This document shows, piece after piece, positions 1 through 9,916 of a stretch of 64,000 bases of DNA. Both the position numbers and the translations under genes were made by a program. The stretch is from Sarcodiotheca gaudichaudii (Eukaryota > Rhodophyta > Florideophyceae > Gigartinales > Solieriaceae): assembly GCA_032355985.1 (NCBI GenBank), contig JAUKVZ010000005.1, forward strand, positions 62,001-126,000, in the 5' to 3' direction. Positions within the stretch are counted from its first letter, which is position 1. Each line of letters opens with the position of its first letter. Below the pieces are notes generated by a model. That model had not been told where the DNA came from, searched no databases, and saw only the letters and a program-made list of their open reading frames with translations.

Positions 1-2
1 AT

Positions 3-2924
3 GATGACGGAAACACGATGCCGCCTGATGTGCTCGGTCCCAATGATCCGCCTGATTCGCCGATCGTCAGCGGCTCCTTCGTCAACTTCGAGAGCCCGCA
101 GATTGATCCGCTCGCCTACGACAACCTCGCGCAGCGGCTCTTCGTCGCCAACACGCCTAACAACAGCGTGCTCGAACTGGATGCCTCCGGCCCCCTGCTG
201 CTGCCGGTGCGCGAGATTCCCGTCGGGCTTGACCCGGTCGCATTGGCGCTGCGACCCAACGGCCAGGCGCCCTCGACCGAGCTCTGGGTCTCCTGCCGCA
301 TCTCCGATCGCGTGAATGTTGTTGATCTGACGACTGGGCGCGTATCGCACATCATCAATACGGGCGATGAGCCCGGCACGATTCTGTTCTCATCCGATGG
401 CGCCAGCGCCTTCATCGTGCACAGCGGACCGCCGCTTCCGGAAGAAGGAGATCCGGTGCTTGAGGAGAGCGGCCTCGTGTCCGTCGACGCCAACACGAAG
501 CAGAAGCTTCAGCGGCTCGTCCTCGATGTGCATCAGGCGAAGAGCGCCGTTTATGACGCGGTGAATCAGACCGTGCTCCTGTCGCCGCAGATGTCCGGCA
601 ACAACACGACCGTCGCCGGCCAGCCGATTCTATTCGATCTCTTCATCGATCCCGACAATCCCGATCTCGGCACGACGACGATCTCCTTCCCAGACTTGAT
701 CGTCGGTCAGGGATTCTCACTGACCGCGCCCATCTTCGACGCTGGCGGCGAGTTCGGACTCGGCGAATGGCCCGATGCGACGCCCGCGCCCCTCAACTCG
801 CCCGTCGGCATGCGGATCGTGCCGGATGCAGGCGTCACGATCGACAACCCGTGGGGCGACATCATCGACATCATGTCCGATGGCGCCGGCCAACCCGACC
901 CTGCGATGGTGGCGGCGTACGAAGCGGAGAATCCGATCCTCGCCAACGGTTTCGAGGTGTTCGAAGCCACCATCAACGACGTCAAGGACACCGTTGATAA
1001 CGATCTTGTCGTGATCGACGTCTCAGTTCCCGCCGCGATGAGCGTCATCAAGACCATCGGCGGCGTCGGCACACATATCAATCGCCTCGGGCTCAACACC
1101 TCCACGGGCCATGTCTTCGCGCTGACGGTGCAGGCGAAGAACGTCACACGTCTGGAGCCAAACCACCAGGGTGTGTTCATCGATCACGAACTGGTGATCG
1201 TCTCCGATGTCTACGGCGCGCACTCAATCAATCCCACCAACCTCAACGCGGGCATTCCCAACTTCGATGATCCGAGTGTGTTCAATCCGGACGCTCATGC
1301 CTCCGCGATCTCCGATCCGATCGACATCGAGTTCGCTCGAAACAGCCAGACGGCCTTTGTTGCCGCGCTGGGCTCCGATCGGCTTGCGGCGATCGACGGC
1401 ACGACGGGCGCCGTGCTCGACCGCATTGATGTTGGCCGCGGCCCGCGCGATGTGGAACTTGATCAGGCCGGAGGACGCGCATTCGTCATGAATCGCACGG
1501 ACTTCACGATTTCCGTCGTGGATGTCGCGCTGCCCGCGGCCATGTCTCTGATCGAGACGTTCAATGTCTTCAATCCTGAACCTGCCCAGATCACGGACGG
1601 GCGCGACTTCCTGTACAGCACGCGCCATTCCAATCTCAATCGCGCTTCGTGCGCCACGTGCCACATCGACGCCAAACTCGATTCGCTGGCGTGGGATCTC
1701 GGCGATCACACGAAGTCGACAATGAATGACACGCCGCACATCGTGGTGAGTCTCTTCGAAGAGCCCTGCCTCACCGGCGCGGCGGAGAATCATCCCGTCA
1801 AGGGCCCGATGGTGACACAGTCGCTGCAGGGACTGCGCGATCACGAGCCGCTGCACTGGCGAGGCGATAAGCCCATCTTCGAGGACTTCAACAGCGCGTT
1901 CGAAGGCCTGCTGGGCGGCAATCAACTCTCCGATGACGACATGCAGCGCTATCGCGAGTTTGTCATGACGATCGAGTATCCGCCCAACCCGCATCGCAAT
2001 CCGGACAACACATTCCGAGATTCTGACGCGATTCTCGGCCGCGGACTCATCCTCTCATGCAATCGCTGCCACAACTTCGATCATGACGGCGCTCTGAATC
2101 TTCAGGATCTGTGCGCCAATCTCGAAGGAGACTCAGCGTTCAATCTCTCCGGACTCTTTGCGCAGATCCAGCTTGTGCCGCAACTGCGCGATATCCGCCG
2201 CAAGTTCAACATGGATAAGTACACAGGCTTCGGCATGATCCATGACGGGCGCGATGAACGAGAGGACAAGGAGACGGCGATGCACGAGTTCCTTTCCTTT
2301 TTCTTCGGCTTTGATGACATGCAGCAGGATCAGGGCGCCGCGTTCCTTCGCGCGTGGCAAGCGAATGTCATGCCCATCGTCGGCGCACAGACGCTCTTTG
2401 TCGGCCCAGTCGCAAGCGGCGTCGGCCAGCCGGCGCAGGCGACGACCAACGACATGTCCCTGCTCAACCTCATGATCCAGCAATCGACGCTGAACCCCAG
2501 CCGCAATGATGTCGTCGCCAAGGGCGTGATTGACGGGCAGGATGTCGGCTACTGGATGGTGGGAACCGATCCGGCGATCATCTTCCGTGACGATCAGGGC
2601 GGCGCGACGACGCTGACAGACCTGCTCGATCTCATTGACTCATCCGACAGTCGCGTGTTCTTCATGGCCGTGCCGCCCGGCTCAGGCCGTCGCATCGGCA
2701 TTGATCAGGACAACGACTGCCTGAGCAACGGGCTCGATGATGATCCTCAGAATCCGCGCAAGCATGGCGATCTCAATGACGACGGCTTCGTCGGCAGTAC
2801 GGATCTGGCGCAACTCATCGGTCTGTGGGGTTCGAGCAACGAGCCGGCGGATATTGATGGAAGCGGCGCCGTCGGCTCCGGCGATCTTGCCGAGCTGCTT
2901 GGCATGTGGGGCGTGTGCCCATGA
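3..2924 (+). CDS. Secreted beta-propeller / dihaem cytochrome c protein with dockerin-like tail (5' end outside window)
   Basis: The frame is open back to the first base (codons read D-D-G-N-T before the first ATG at 18), so the true start and signal peptide lie upstream. The first half holds YVTN-type propeller repeats (for example AFVAALGSDRLAAIDG and GRGPRDVELDQAGGRAFV). The second half has two CxxCH haem-binding motifs, CATCH at 1650-1664 and CNRCH at 2058-2072, and an LHWRGD segment like those of dihaem cytochrome c peroxidase-type proteins. The last 50 residues (from about 2764) carry two dockerin-like calcium loops, DLNDDGFVGSTD and DIDGSGAVGSGD, each followed by a W-G motif. The protein is probably exported and may carry out redox chemistry on the cell surface; the substrate is unknown. 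The tail resembles those of the paralogue array at 30-48 kb. Confidence 0.85.
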   Translation, partial: DDGNTMPPDVLGPNDPPDSPIVSGSFVNFESPQIDPLAYDNLAQRLFVANTPNNSVLELDASGPLLLPVREIPVGLDPVALALRPNGQAPSTELWVSCRISDRVNVVDLTTGRVSHIINTGDEPGTILFSSDGASAFIVHSGPPLPEEGDPVLEESGLVSVDANTKQKLQRLVLDVHQAKSAVYDAVNQTVLLSPQMSGNNTTVAGQPILFDLFIDPDNPDLGTTTISFPDLIVGQGFSLTAPIFDAGGEFGLGEWPDATPAPLNSPVGMRIVPDAGVTIDNPWGDIIDIMSDGAGQPDPAMVAAYEAENPILANGFEVFEATINDVKDTVDNDLVVIDVSVPAAMSVIKTIGGVGTHINRLGLNTSTGHVFALTVQAKNVTRLEPNHQGVFIDHELVIVSDVYGAHSINPTNLNAGIPNFDDPSVFNPDAHASAISDPIDIEFARNSQTAFVAALGSDRLAAIDGTTGAVLDRIDVGRGPRDVELDQAGGRAFVMNRTDFTISVVDVALPAAMSLIETFNVFNPEPAQITDGRDFLYSTRHSNLNRASCATCHIDAKLDSLAWDLGDHTKSTMNDTPHIVVSLFEEPCLTGAAENHPVKGPMVTQSLQGLRDHEPLHWRGDKPIFEDFNSAFEGLLGGNQLSDDDMQRYREFVMTIEYPPNPHRNPDNTFRDSDAILGRGLILSCNRCHNFDHDGALNLQDLCANLEGDSAFNLSGLFAQIQLVPQLRDIRRKFNMDKYTGFGMIHDGRDEREDKETAMHEFLSFFFGFDDMQQDQGAAFLRAWQANVMPIVGAQTLFVGPVASGVGQPAQATTNDMSLLNLMIQQSTLNPSRNDVVAKGVIDGQDVGYWMVGTDPAIIFRDDQGGATTLTDLLDLIDSSDSRVFFMAVPPGSGRRIGIDQDNDCLSNGLDDDPQNPRKHGDLNDDGFVGSTDLAQLIGLWGSSNEPADIDGSGAVGSGDLAELLGMWGVCP

Positions 2925-2996
2925 TGCGCTGACAGACCTGCGAGATGCCACATCACGGAGCGCCCGGTCGGATGATCCTCCCGCCGGGCGTTTTTG

Positions 2997-4664
2997 TCAT
3001 TCCCAGCGAACGAGAATCGCCGTGGCGTCATCCGCGAGTTGCGACGTGCCGGCATGGGTCTCGACGAGTTCGAAGAGCAGATCGATCTCCTCACCGCTGC
3101 GCGCTTCTTCCAGGAAGGAACGCACGCGCTCGATGCCGAAGAGATCGAGTCTCGTCTCGCCTGCCTCGCCGGGCTGTTCAACGAGTCCGTCGCTGACGAT
3201 CAGAACGCGTCCGCCCGGTTCGAGCTTCGTCGTCGCCACTTCGTAGGCGGACTCCATCTCGATGCCGACCAGCGCCCCGCCGCCTGCGGTAAGCATGTCA
3301 CACTTGCCGTCGCCATTGGCGATGATCGCATGCCCATGCCCGGCGTCGACGTAGGCGAGTTCGGACTTCTCAAGATCAAATACACCCACCCACAGCGTCA
3401 GGAAGCGGCTGCCCGGTCGACGCGGATTGACGAATCGATTCAGCGCCCACACCGCTCGTCCCGGATCGCCATGCTCCAGAAGCGCCGCGTGAAGATATCC
3501 AGCGGATGCGGTCATGAGCACGGACGCCGCCACGCCTTTGCCTGCAACATCACCAAGCGCGATGGCGATGCGATGATCATCGAGCTGAATCACATCAAAG
3601 AAGTCGCCTCCGACCAGACGACCCGGGCGGCTGATGCCGGTGTACTTCAGATTGCCGTAGCCGCCTTCGCTGGGCGGCATGACCCATCGCTGCGCCTCGG
3701 CGCCGGCGGCAAGCTCCGCCTCGATGCGCGCGTATCGCTGCTCAAGATCCAGTCGTTTGAGATTCGCCATCGCCATGGCTGTGAGCTTTGCCAGCCCGAT
3801 CGCAAATGATGTCGCATCGGCGACGCGCGAGCCGGCGGAGCGATCACGATTGTCCAGGTACAGAAATCCGGCGATGCCGCCACCGACGAAAATCGGCACA
3901 CACAGCGCTTCTTCAATGTGAAGCTGCATGATGCTGTGCGCCTGATCGCCGACAGTGCCGGCGCCCATCATGCGCGCCGGCGCGCCCTCCGCGGCCTTTC
4001 GGATCAGAGATCGACTGAGGCGCGGATTCGCGGCGTCCTTGAGAATGCCGCCCCGGTGCGCAACAACTTCGATCTCGCCATCGGAGGTCATTGGACGAAG
4101 CAGCGCGGCGTTGGAAAAACCGACGCCCGATGTCGCGGCGTCAAGCACGGCTTCGGCAAGTTCGAGTTCATCGTCCGCGGCGCTGATCGTTGCGGCGCAA
4201 TCGAGCAGCAACGTGAGCCGATGCTGCGCCATCGCCGCGCCTTCGGCGACTTCGATGCGCGAGACGTTCTGGCCCATCGTCGTCACATCGTCGACGGTGC
4301 GCACATGCGTCGTCGCGCGGCCGACGGCTTCGCGATCCACCAGGCGGAATGCCCAGGGCGTGATGATGATCTGGTCGCCCGGCGTGATGGGCGTAGAGCG
4401 TCCCGTTTCCAGACGGACGCCGTTGACCCAGGTGCCGTGCTTGCTTCCCGTGTCGGAAATGCACCAGGCGCCGGCCTCACCCTCATCGGGATTGAAAACG
4501 AGCTGCGCGTGATCGCGCGACACCCGCTCGTCGCCCACGAGTTCGAGGGTATGTCCACGCCGACGACCGATGGTCAGCGGCGCCGAGCCGGTCAGCTCCA
4601 TCTTGACCGATGAGGGGCCGTCGACGGCGACCAGCGCGAATCGGGATTTCTCTGCAGCGCACAC
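2997..4664 (-). CDS. FHA-GAF-SpoIIE (PP2C-type) serine phosphatase
   Basis: Signal-transduction protein of about 555 residues. The N-terminal FHA domain (TIGRRRGHTLEL, VSRDHAQLVF, GSKHGTWVNG) should bind phosphothreonine peptides. A GAF-like sensor region follows (ALCVPIFVGGGIAGFLYLDN). The C-terminal RsbU/SpoIIE-type phosphatase has the metal-site motifs GGDFFDV, LGDVAGKG and VSDGLVEQ. I chose the GTG at 4664 because a -10-like TATAGT sits 9 bases before it; the in-frame ATG at 4697 lies upstream of that hexamer and would add 11 residues without a visible ribosome-binding site. The gene is divergent from the BamD-like gene, with only about 60 bases between the two starts. Partners in a partner-switching or Ser/Thr-kinase pathway are not in the window. 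Confidence 0.88.
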   Translation of the reverse strand: MCAAEKSRFALVAVDGPSSVKMELTGSAPLTIGRRRGHTLELVGDERVSRDHAQLVFNPDEGEAGAWCISDTGSKHGTWVNGVRLETGRSTPITPGDQIIITPWAFRLVDREAVGRATTHVRTVDDVTTMGQNVSRIEVAEGAAMAQHRLTLLLDCAATISAADDELELAEAVLDAATSGVGFSNAALLRPMTSDGEIEVVAHRGGILKDAANPRLSRSLIRKAAEGAPARMMGAGTVGDQAHSIMQLHIEEALCVPIFVGGGIAGFLYLDNRDRSAGSRVADATSFAIGLAKLTAMAMANLKRLDLEQRYARIEAELAAGAEAQRWVMPPSEGGYGNLKYTGISRPGRLVGGDFFDVIQLDDHRIAIALGDVAGKGVAASVLMTASAGYLHAALLEHGDPGRAVWALNRFVNPRRPGSRFLTLWVGVFDLEKSELAYVDAGHGHAIIANGDGKCDMLTAGGGALVGIEMESAYEVATTKLEPGGRVLIVSDGLVEQPGEAGETRLDLFGIERVRSFLEEARSGEEIDLLFELVETHAGTSQLADDATAILVRWE

Positions 4665-4673
4665 GTGTTTCCC

Positions 4674-4679
4674 ACTATA
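4674..4679 (-). promoter_or_regulatory. -10-like TATAGT before the FHA-phosphatase GTG
   Basis: On the minus strand TATAGT is followed by 9 bases and then GTG at 4664. Transcription starting 6-9 bases after the hexamer would begin at or beside the start codon, so the mRNA would be leaderless. No convincing -35 is visible. Confidence 0.45.
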
Positions 4680-4711
4680 TGGCCCGCTTGTCTCCATCGC
4701 CCGCCTGCGAA

Positions 4712-4717
4712 TATTCT
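4712..4717 (+). promoter_or_regulatory. -10-like TATTCT before the BamD-like ATG
   Basis: TTGTCT at 4688-4693 and TATTCT at 4712-4717 are 18 bases apart, a fair match to a housekeeping promoter. Only 7 bases separate the -10 from the ATG at 4725, which suggests a leaderless transcript. Confidence 0.5.
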
Positions 4718-4724
4718 GGGGCCC

Positions 4725-5789
4725 ATGACGCGCCGAACCGCGACACTCTCGGACCTGCGATGCCTCCTGACCTTCCTGTGCGCGCTGTGCCTTCTGGCGC
4801 CGGGCGCCAGCGGGCAGGGCACGATCTATCGCCTCGATGACACCGGCGACTGGATCGAGGAATCCGTCCCGGAGCCGGGATCAGATGAGGCGCAGATGGC
4901 CAGGGCCCGGCGCATGATCGCCGAGGGCGACCCGGCCGAAGCAGTCCGCCTGCTCTCCCGATGGATCGAGCGAAAACGCACCTCGAACAGCCGCTGGCTT
5001 CCTGAGGCGTACCTCCTTCGCGGCGACGGCAAACTCGCCATGCGCGAGGAGTACAAGGCGCTCTATGACTACGAGACAGTCATCAACAAGTATCCGGGCA
5101 GCGAGCAGTTCACCACGGCCGTCTCGCGGGAACTGCAGATCGCACTGCTGTATGTCGGCGGCCTGAGACTGAAAGTTCTCGGCATGCGATTCGAGGACAG
5201 CAGCGAAGTCGCCGTCGAACTGCTCATCCGCGTGCAAGAGCGATTGCCGGACTCGGCCGCGGCGGAGAAAGCCGCAATCACGCTGGGCGATTTCTACTAC
5301 GAACGGCGGCAAATGAAACTGGCGCAGGAGGCGTACGACCTCTACCTCGAGAACTTCCCCGGCGGACAGCATGTGATGCATGCCATGTCGCGCCAGATCT
5401 TCGCGAACGTCGCCCTGTTCAAGGGGCCTGAATACGACGCCTCGACGCTCATCAACGCGCGGGAGCAGATCCTGCGATTCGAGACGCTCTTTCCCGCCGA
5501 AGCTGAGCGACTCTCGCTCGAATCGCTCGAGGCTCGGATCGACGAATCTCAAGGGGCCCAGATGCTCTCCACGGCGGAGTGGTACCGGAAACGGAAGGAT
5601 CCGATTTCCGAGCGACTGACGCTTCGCCGGCTCGTGGCCAAGCATCCGCGCTCTGTCGCCGCAGGAAAGGCGCTGCAGATCCTCAATGACCGCGGCTGGC
5701 TGGTTGCGGAGCCCATCGCCGTCGAGGAGGAGACCGTCACCATCGAGGAGACGGAGATCGACGAGCCGATGGAGGAGCAGAGCCCGTGA
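4725..5789 (+). CDS. BamD-like secreted TPR protein
   Basis: Protein of 354 residues. It has a signal peptide (basic MTRRTATLSDLR, a hydrophobic stretch of about 15 residues, then APGASGQG) followed by helical TPR-like repeats such as ARRMIAEGDPAEAVRLLSRW and GDFYYERRQMKLAQEAYDLY. The layout resembles outer-membrane assembly factor BamD/YfiO, but no lipobox cysteine is obvious, so a general periplasmic TPR protein is the alternative. The C-terminus is acidic. The ATG at 4725 is preferred to the in-frame ATG at 4665 because the signal peptide begins there and the promoter lies between the two. Its stop overlaps the next start by four bases (GTGA at 5786-5789), so it is translationally coupled to the LptE-like gene. 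This fits a role in outer-membrane biogenesis. Confidence 0.8.
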   Translation: MTRRTATLSDLRCLLTFLCALCLLAPGASGQGTIYRLDDTGDWIEESVPEPGSDEAQMARARRMIAEGDPAEAVRLLSRWIERKRTSNSRWLPEAYLLRGDGKLAMREEYKALYDYETVINKYPGSEQFTTAVSRELQIALLYVGGLRLKVLGMRFEDSSEVAVELLIRVQERLPDSAAAEKAAITLGDFYYERRQMKLAQEAYDLYLENFPGGQHVMHAMSRQIFANVALFKGPEYDASTLINAREQILRFETLFPAEAERLSLESLEARIDESQGAQMLSTAEWYRKRKDPISERLTLRRLVAKHPRSVAAGKALQILNDRGWLVAEPIAVEEETVTIEETEIDEPMEEQSP

Positions 5790-6322
5790 TTGCGTTTCGA
5801 ACGTCGCGTCTCATCATGATCGCGATACCCCTGATTCTGGGGGCATTGCTGGCCTCGTCATGCGCATCGGATCCGACGGAGGGTTACGCCCACGCGTGGT
5901 CCTATGGAACCGACGATCGCACCGTCGAAGTCATCACCTTCGAGAACCGCACATACATCAACGGGATCGAGGCTCGACTCTCCGAGGCGATCATCAAGGA
6001 AATCGAGCGGAACACCCCCTGGAAGGTTCAGAGCGGCGGCGCCGACACAACCCTCACAGGCGCCATCGTCAGGGTCGATAATCGCGCCCTGGGCACTAAT
6101 CGTGACAGCGGCCTGGTGCAGGAATACGCGGTTGAAATTGTCATCGACTTCGAATGGACCGACAACAGTGAGGATCGCATCCTCATGGCCAGAAACAACT
6201 TCCGGGGATCCGGCGACTTCGTTCCGGCGTACGACGTGCAGGAACGCCTCTACAAGGGCGAGCAGGGCGCCATCGAGGCCCTGGCGCAGTCTCTGGTCGG
6301 CGCCATGCGATCGGACTGGTGA
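5786..6322 (+). CDS. lptE: LptE-like LPS-assembly lipoprotein
   Basis: Protein of 178 residues with a lipoprotein signal peptide (hydrophobic IAIPLILGALLASSC, cysteine near residue 27). The mature part, VEVITFENRTYINGIEARLSEAIIKEIERNTPWKV, matches the LptE pattern of a short strand (F-x-N-x-T) followed by a long helix that begins with E-x-x-LSEAI. LptE plugs the LptD barrel and helps deliver lipopolysaccharide to the outer leaflet. It starts with GTG overlapping the upstream stop, so it is the second gene of a BamD-like/LptE operon; the ftsH gene follows after about 90 bases. LptE sequences diverge strongly, so the family call rests on pattern rather than identity. Confidence 0.78.
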   Translation: MIAFRTSRLIMIAIPLILGALLASSCASDPTEGYAHAWSYGTDDRTVEVITFENRTYINGIEARLSEAIIKEIERNTPWKVQSGGADTTLTGAIVRVDNRALGTNRDSGLVQEYAVEIVIDFEWTDNSEDRILMARNNFRGSGDFVPAYDVQERLYKGEQGAIEALAQSLVGAMRSDW

Positions 6323-6410
6323 ACGCCAAGGGGCTATGCTTCCGGCAAGCACGGGAGTCAGAACACACGGAACACGATAAGCCGCAGACGCGGAGCAGGA
6401 ACCGTCTTGC

Positions 6411-8438
6411 ATGAATGAGCAGGGTCGACCCAGGCAGGATGACAATCAGCAGAATCGGCCTTCCGGCGGGAAGCAGCCGCCGACGCCGCAGCGCCCCAAT
6501 CGCGGGCTCTTCGGCTGGGTGGTCATATTCATCTTGCTCGCGATGCTCGCGCTCGTCTACCAGCAGGTCGGCAATCGCCCGGATGATCTGAGCGGCTGGT
6601 CCGAGTTCGTGAACCTCTATGAGGATGGCTCGCTCGATCGCGAATCCGTCGTCATCAAGGAAAACGCCATCGTCGCCACGCGCGCCGGAGACGCCTCCGC
6701 GCCGCGCAAGCAGGTGCGCGTCGAGATCTCAGCCGCCAATAGCGACTATTGGATTGAGAAGGTCGACAAGCTGACCAAGGGGCAGTTCAAGGATGACGGC
6801 TCCCCCCCGCTGTGGCGCATGCTGCTGCATCCGTACATCATCACCATTCTGCTTTTCGTCATCATCTGGATCTTCATTCTCAGGGTGATGCGCTCCGCCG
6901 GCGGCGGAGGCGGGATGCTGGGCAACTTCGGTCGCAGTCGCCATCGCGTGCTCGCCAAGGCCAGCACGGGCGTGACGTTCAAGGACGTCGCGGGCATCAA
7001 CGAAGCGAAGGACGAAGTCGCCGAGATCATCGAGTTCCTCAAGAACCCGAAGAAGTTCACCAAGCTCGGCGGACGCATTCCGCGCGGCGTGCTGCTCAGC
7101 GGCCCTCCCGGCTGCGGCAAGACGCTTCTCGCTCGCGCCATCGCCGGCGAAGCGGATGTGCCGTTCTTCAGTATCTCCGGCTCCGACTTCGTCGAGATGT
7201 TCGTGGGCGTCGGCGCCAGCCGCGTGCGCGATCTCTTCAAGCAGGCCAAGGAAAACTCGCCCTGCATCATCTTCCTCGACGAAATCGACGCGGTTGGACG
7301 TCGCCGTGGCGGCGGCTTCACAACCGGCGGCCACGATGAGCGCGAGCAGACACTCAACGCCATCCTCGTTGAGATGGACGGCTTCGAGACGTCCGATCAG
7401 GTCATCGTGATCGCGGCGACGAACCGAGCTGATGTGCTCGATCCGGCGCTGACGCGCCCGGGCCGATTCGATCGTCAGGTGCCCGTCTCACTGCCTGATG
7501 TGAAGGGTCGCCTGGAGATTCTCAACGTTCACGCCAAGAAGGTGAAGCTCGATCCGAATGTCGATCTGGAGCGCGTGGCGCGAAGCACGCCCATGTTCTC
7601 CGGCGCCGATCTGGCGGCCATCATGAATGAAGCCGCGATCGCCGCAACGATGCAGGAGAAGGAGTTCATCGAGCAGGAGGATCTCGAAGAGGCGCGCGAC
7701 AAGGTTCGCTTCGGCAGGCAGCGCAAGAGCCGCGTCGTCGAGGAAGAAGAGCGCGTCGCCACGGCGTATCACGAGGCGGGCCATGCCGTCCTTCAGGTGA
7801 TGCTGCCAAATACCGATCCGCTGCACAAGGTCACGATCATCCCGCGCGGCGAATATGGCGGCGCATCCATGTCGCTTCCCGAAAAAGATCGCTATGGCTT
7901 CGGACTCAAGTGGCTCAGCTCAATGATGCGCGTCGCCTGCGGCGGGCGCATCGCCGAGTTCATCAAGACAAGCGATGTCTCCAGCGGCGCCTCCGCCGAC
8001 ATCATGCAGGTCACGCAGATCGCGCGCACGATGATTCTCGAATGGGGCATGAGCGACAAGCTCGGCTTCGTTCGCTACGCCGGCCGCGATGATCGCGACG
8101 CCTTCCTGCCGGACAAGGACTACTCCGACGACACGGCGCAAATCATCGATGACGAAGTTCGTCGCCTCAGCGATGAGGCGTACATGGACGCGGAGAAAAT
8201 GCTTCGCGACAACTGGGACAAGGTCGTCGCCGTCGCCGAAGCGCTTCTCAAGCATGAAACGCTCAGCGCTGACGAGGTCGAAACGCTGATGAAGGGCGAG
8301 ACGCTCAGCAAGCCTACGGTCAGCGATCTGCTGGCCGAGGAAGCTCGCAAGCAGCGCCAGAACGAGCGCAAGGCTGAGAAGTCACGTCCTGAAGAGGACG
8401 AGGGTCCGGCGCCCGGCATGATGCCGAGTCCTGCCTAA
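6411..8438 (+). CDS. ftsH: ATP-dependent zinc metalloprotease FtsH
   Basis: Membrane-bound AAA+ protease of 675 residues that degrades damaged or regulatory membrane and cytosolic proteins. A short Q/P-rich cytoplasmic tail precedes membrane segment 1 (about residues 28-48), a periplasmic domain and membrane segment 2 (about 143-162). The AAA+ module has Walker A GPPGCGKT (about 231), Walker [13 protein letters not shown] (about 285) and the pore loop F-V-G. The protease zinc site is HEAGH at about 454. The length is typical for the family. Start: ATG with an AGGA-like site upstream. It converges on the phosphoglucomutase-type gene; the two stop codons overlap by four bases, leaving no room for a terminator between them. 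Confidence 0.97.
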   Translation: MNEQGRPRQDDNQQNRPSGGKQPPTPQRPNRGLFGWVVIFILLAMLALVYQQVGNRPDDLSGWSEFVNLYEDGSLDRESVVIKENAIVATRAGDASAPRKQVRVEISAANSDYWIEKVDKLTKGQFKDDGSPPLWRMLLHPYIITILLFVIIWIFILRVMRSAGGGGGMLGNFGRSRHRVLAKASTGVTFKDVAGINEAKDEVAEIIEFLKNPKKFTKLGGRIPRGVLLSGPPGCGKTLLARAIAGEADVPFFSISGSDFVEMFVGVGASRVRDLFKQAKENSPCIIFLDEIDAVGRRRGGGFTTGGHDEREQTLNAILVEMDGFETSDQVIVIAATNRADVLDPALTRPGRFDRQVPVSLPDVKGRLEILNVHAKKVKLDPNVDLERVARSTPMFSGADLAAIMNEAAIAATMQEKEFIEQEDLEEARDKVRFGRQRKSRVVEEEERVATAYHEAGHAVLQVMLPNTDPLHKVTIIPRGEYGGASMSLPEKDRYGFGLKWLSSMMRVACGGRIAEFIKTSDVSSGASADIMQVTQIARTMILEWGMSDKLGFVRYAGRDDRDAFLPDKDYSDDTAQIIDDEVRRLSDEAYMDAEKMLRDNWDKVVAVAEALLKHETLSADEVETLMKGETLSKPTVSDLLAEEARKQRQNERKAEKSRPEEDEGPAPGMMPSPA

Positions 8439-9847
8439 AGCGACTCGATCATCGCCCCCGCTTCATCCAGGATTCGATTCGCGCTTGCTTCATCCGGCGC
8501 CTCAGCGATCAGTCGCAAGATCGGCTCCGTATTGCTCGGCCGCACATGCAGCCAGGCGCGCTCGCTTTCGAAATCCACACGCACACCATCCTGGGTGTCG
8601 ATGCGCTGATCGCTGTAACGCTTTTTCACGCCGGCCATCGAAGCCTCTGCGAGTCCGTCCCGGATTGGCAGTTTGCGTTTGATGATCGCGTACGACGGAA
8701 TCGCTGCGGCCACTTCGCTGATCGGCTTGCCGGTTCGCGCCATCGCCGCAAGCGCCAGCCCCATGGCAGAGAGGCTGTCGCGGATCAGAACGACCTTCGG
8801 CCAGATCACGCCGCCATTGCCTTCACCACCGAGAATGCAGGCGTCGCCTGCATCACACATGCCTGTGACGACGTTCGCTTCGCCGACGGCCGTGCGGATA
8901 ACGACTCCGCCCAAGTCATTGGCGACATCATCCACCATGCGGCTTGTCGACAGATTCGCCGCGATCGTTCCGCCGCCTGTGGATTCCAGGATGCACTGCG
9001 CCGCGATCGCCAGCGTGTACTCCTCACCGATGTACCTGCCAGTCTCATCCAGCATCGCCAGGCGATCGGCGTCCGGATCCTGCGCAAAGGCCACATCCAC
9101 ATCGCGACCGCGCACGGTGTCGCACAGGCTCGATAGATTCTCTGCCGTAGGCTCCGGCGCGTGCGGAAAGACGCCGCTGTCATCAGCATTGAGATGCGTC
9201 AGCTCGCAGTTAAGTGATTCGAGCAGCATCGCGCCGCCTCGCACGCCGGAGGCGTTCACCGAATCCAGCGCGACTTTGAATCGGCGCGCCTTGATCGTTT
9301 CTACGTCGATCACCGCGCCCAGCGCCTTGAGCACCCGGCCGACATGCACATGTGCGCTCGTGTCATCGGCGCTTGCCGCGCCAAGCTTCGTGTGCGGCGC
9401 CAGCGCGATGTCGTCAGCGTGATAGCGATCGAGAATCTCCCGGGCAGCCTGCAGCGCCGGCGCCGAGCCCTCACTCGTGATGCATTTAACGCCATTCCAC
9501 TGAGCCGGATTGTGACTTGCCGTGATAACGATCCCGCCGGCGGCGCGATGATGACGCACCATGACGCCGACGGTCGCCGTCATGGCGACTCCGACATCGA
9601 TCACATCGAACCCCGCCGCTCGCAGGGCGCCCATCGCCAGCGCGTGAGGCACATCTCCCCCTGCCCGGCCATCGCGCCCCACAACGATCGCCTGTCCTTC
9701 CGCGACATCCGGCTGATCGCGCAGCCACGCCGCAAAAGCGCCGACGTAGCGACACACAACTTCCGGCGTCAGCGAAGCTCCGACGACGCCTCGGCAGCCG
9801 CTGACTGAAAGCATCAGCGGCGCGTTCTTACTCTCGTTCTCATGCAT
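8435..9847 (-). CDS. glmM: Phosphoglucosamine mutase / phosphomannomutase family
   Basis: Alpha-D-phosphohexomutase of about 470 residues. All four signature segments are present: the phosphoserine loop TASHNPAQWNG, the magnesium loop DPDADRLA, the sugar-binding GGEGNGG, and the phosphate-binding RPSNTEPILR. Members interconvert hexose 6- and 1-phosphates; GlmM feeds UDP-GlcNAc, peptidoglycan and LPS synthesis. The magnesium loop and overall length fit GlmM or a PMM/PGM enzyme, and exact substrate cannot be fixed by reading. The ATG at 9847 follows a purine-rich AGAAGG; a GTG at 9874 is an alternative that would add nine residues. Confidence 0.88.
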   Translation of the reverse strand: MHENESKNAPLMLSVSGCRGVVGASLTPEVVCRYVGAFAAWLRDQPDVAEGQAIVVGRDGRAGGDVPHALAMGALRAAGFDVIDVGVAMTATVGVMVRHHRAAGGIVITASHNPAQWNGVKCITSEGSAPALQAAREILDRYHADDIALAPHTKLGAASADDTSAHVHVGRVLKALGAVIDVETIKARRFKVALDSVNASGVRGGAMLLESLNCELTHLNADDSGVFPHAPEPTAENLSSLCDTVRGRDVDVAFAQDPDADRLAMLDETGRYIGEEYTLAIAAQCILESTGGGTIAANLSTSRMVDDVANDLGGVVIRTAVGEANVVTGMCDAGDACILGGEGNGGVIWPKVVLIRDSLSAMGLALAAMARTGKPISEVAAAIPSYAIIKRKLPIRDGLAEASMAGVKKRYSDQRIDTQDGVRVDFESERAWLHVRPSNTEPILRLIAEAPDEASANRILDEAGAMIESL

Positions 9848-9916
9848 GGATGCTGTGACCTTCTTCCAAGGCACACAGCTTAGCGAGCCCGATGTGCGGC
9901 GCGTGTTCAGGCGGCG

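Noticed and set aside
2764-2924. Cellulosome membership from dockerin-like tails
   Set aside because: No cohesin, scaffoldin or glycoside hydrolase is present in the window, and most tails contain only one calcium loop.
18-2924. ATG at 18 as the true start of the first gene
   Set aside because: The frame is open to the window edge and no signal peptide follows this ATG although the protein must be exported to receive c-type haem.
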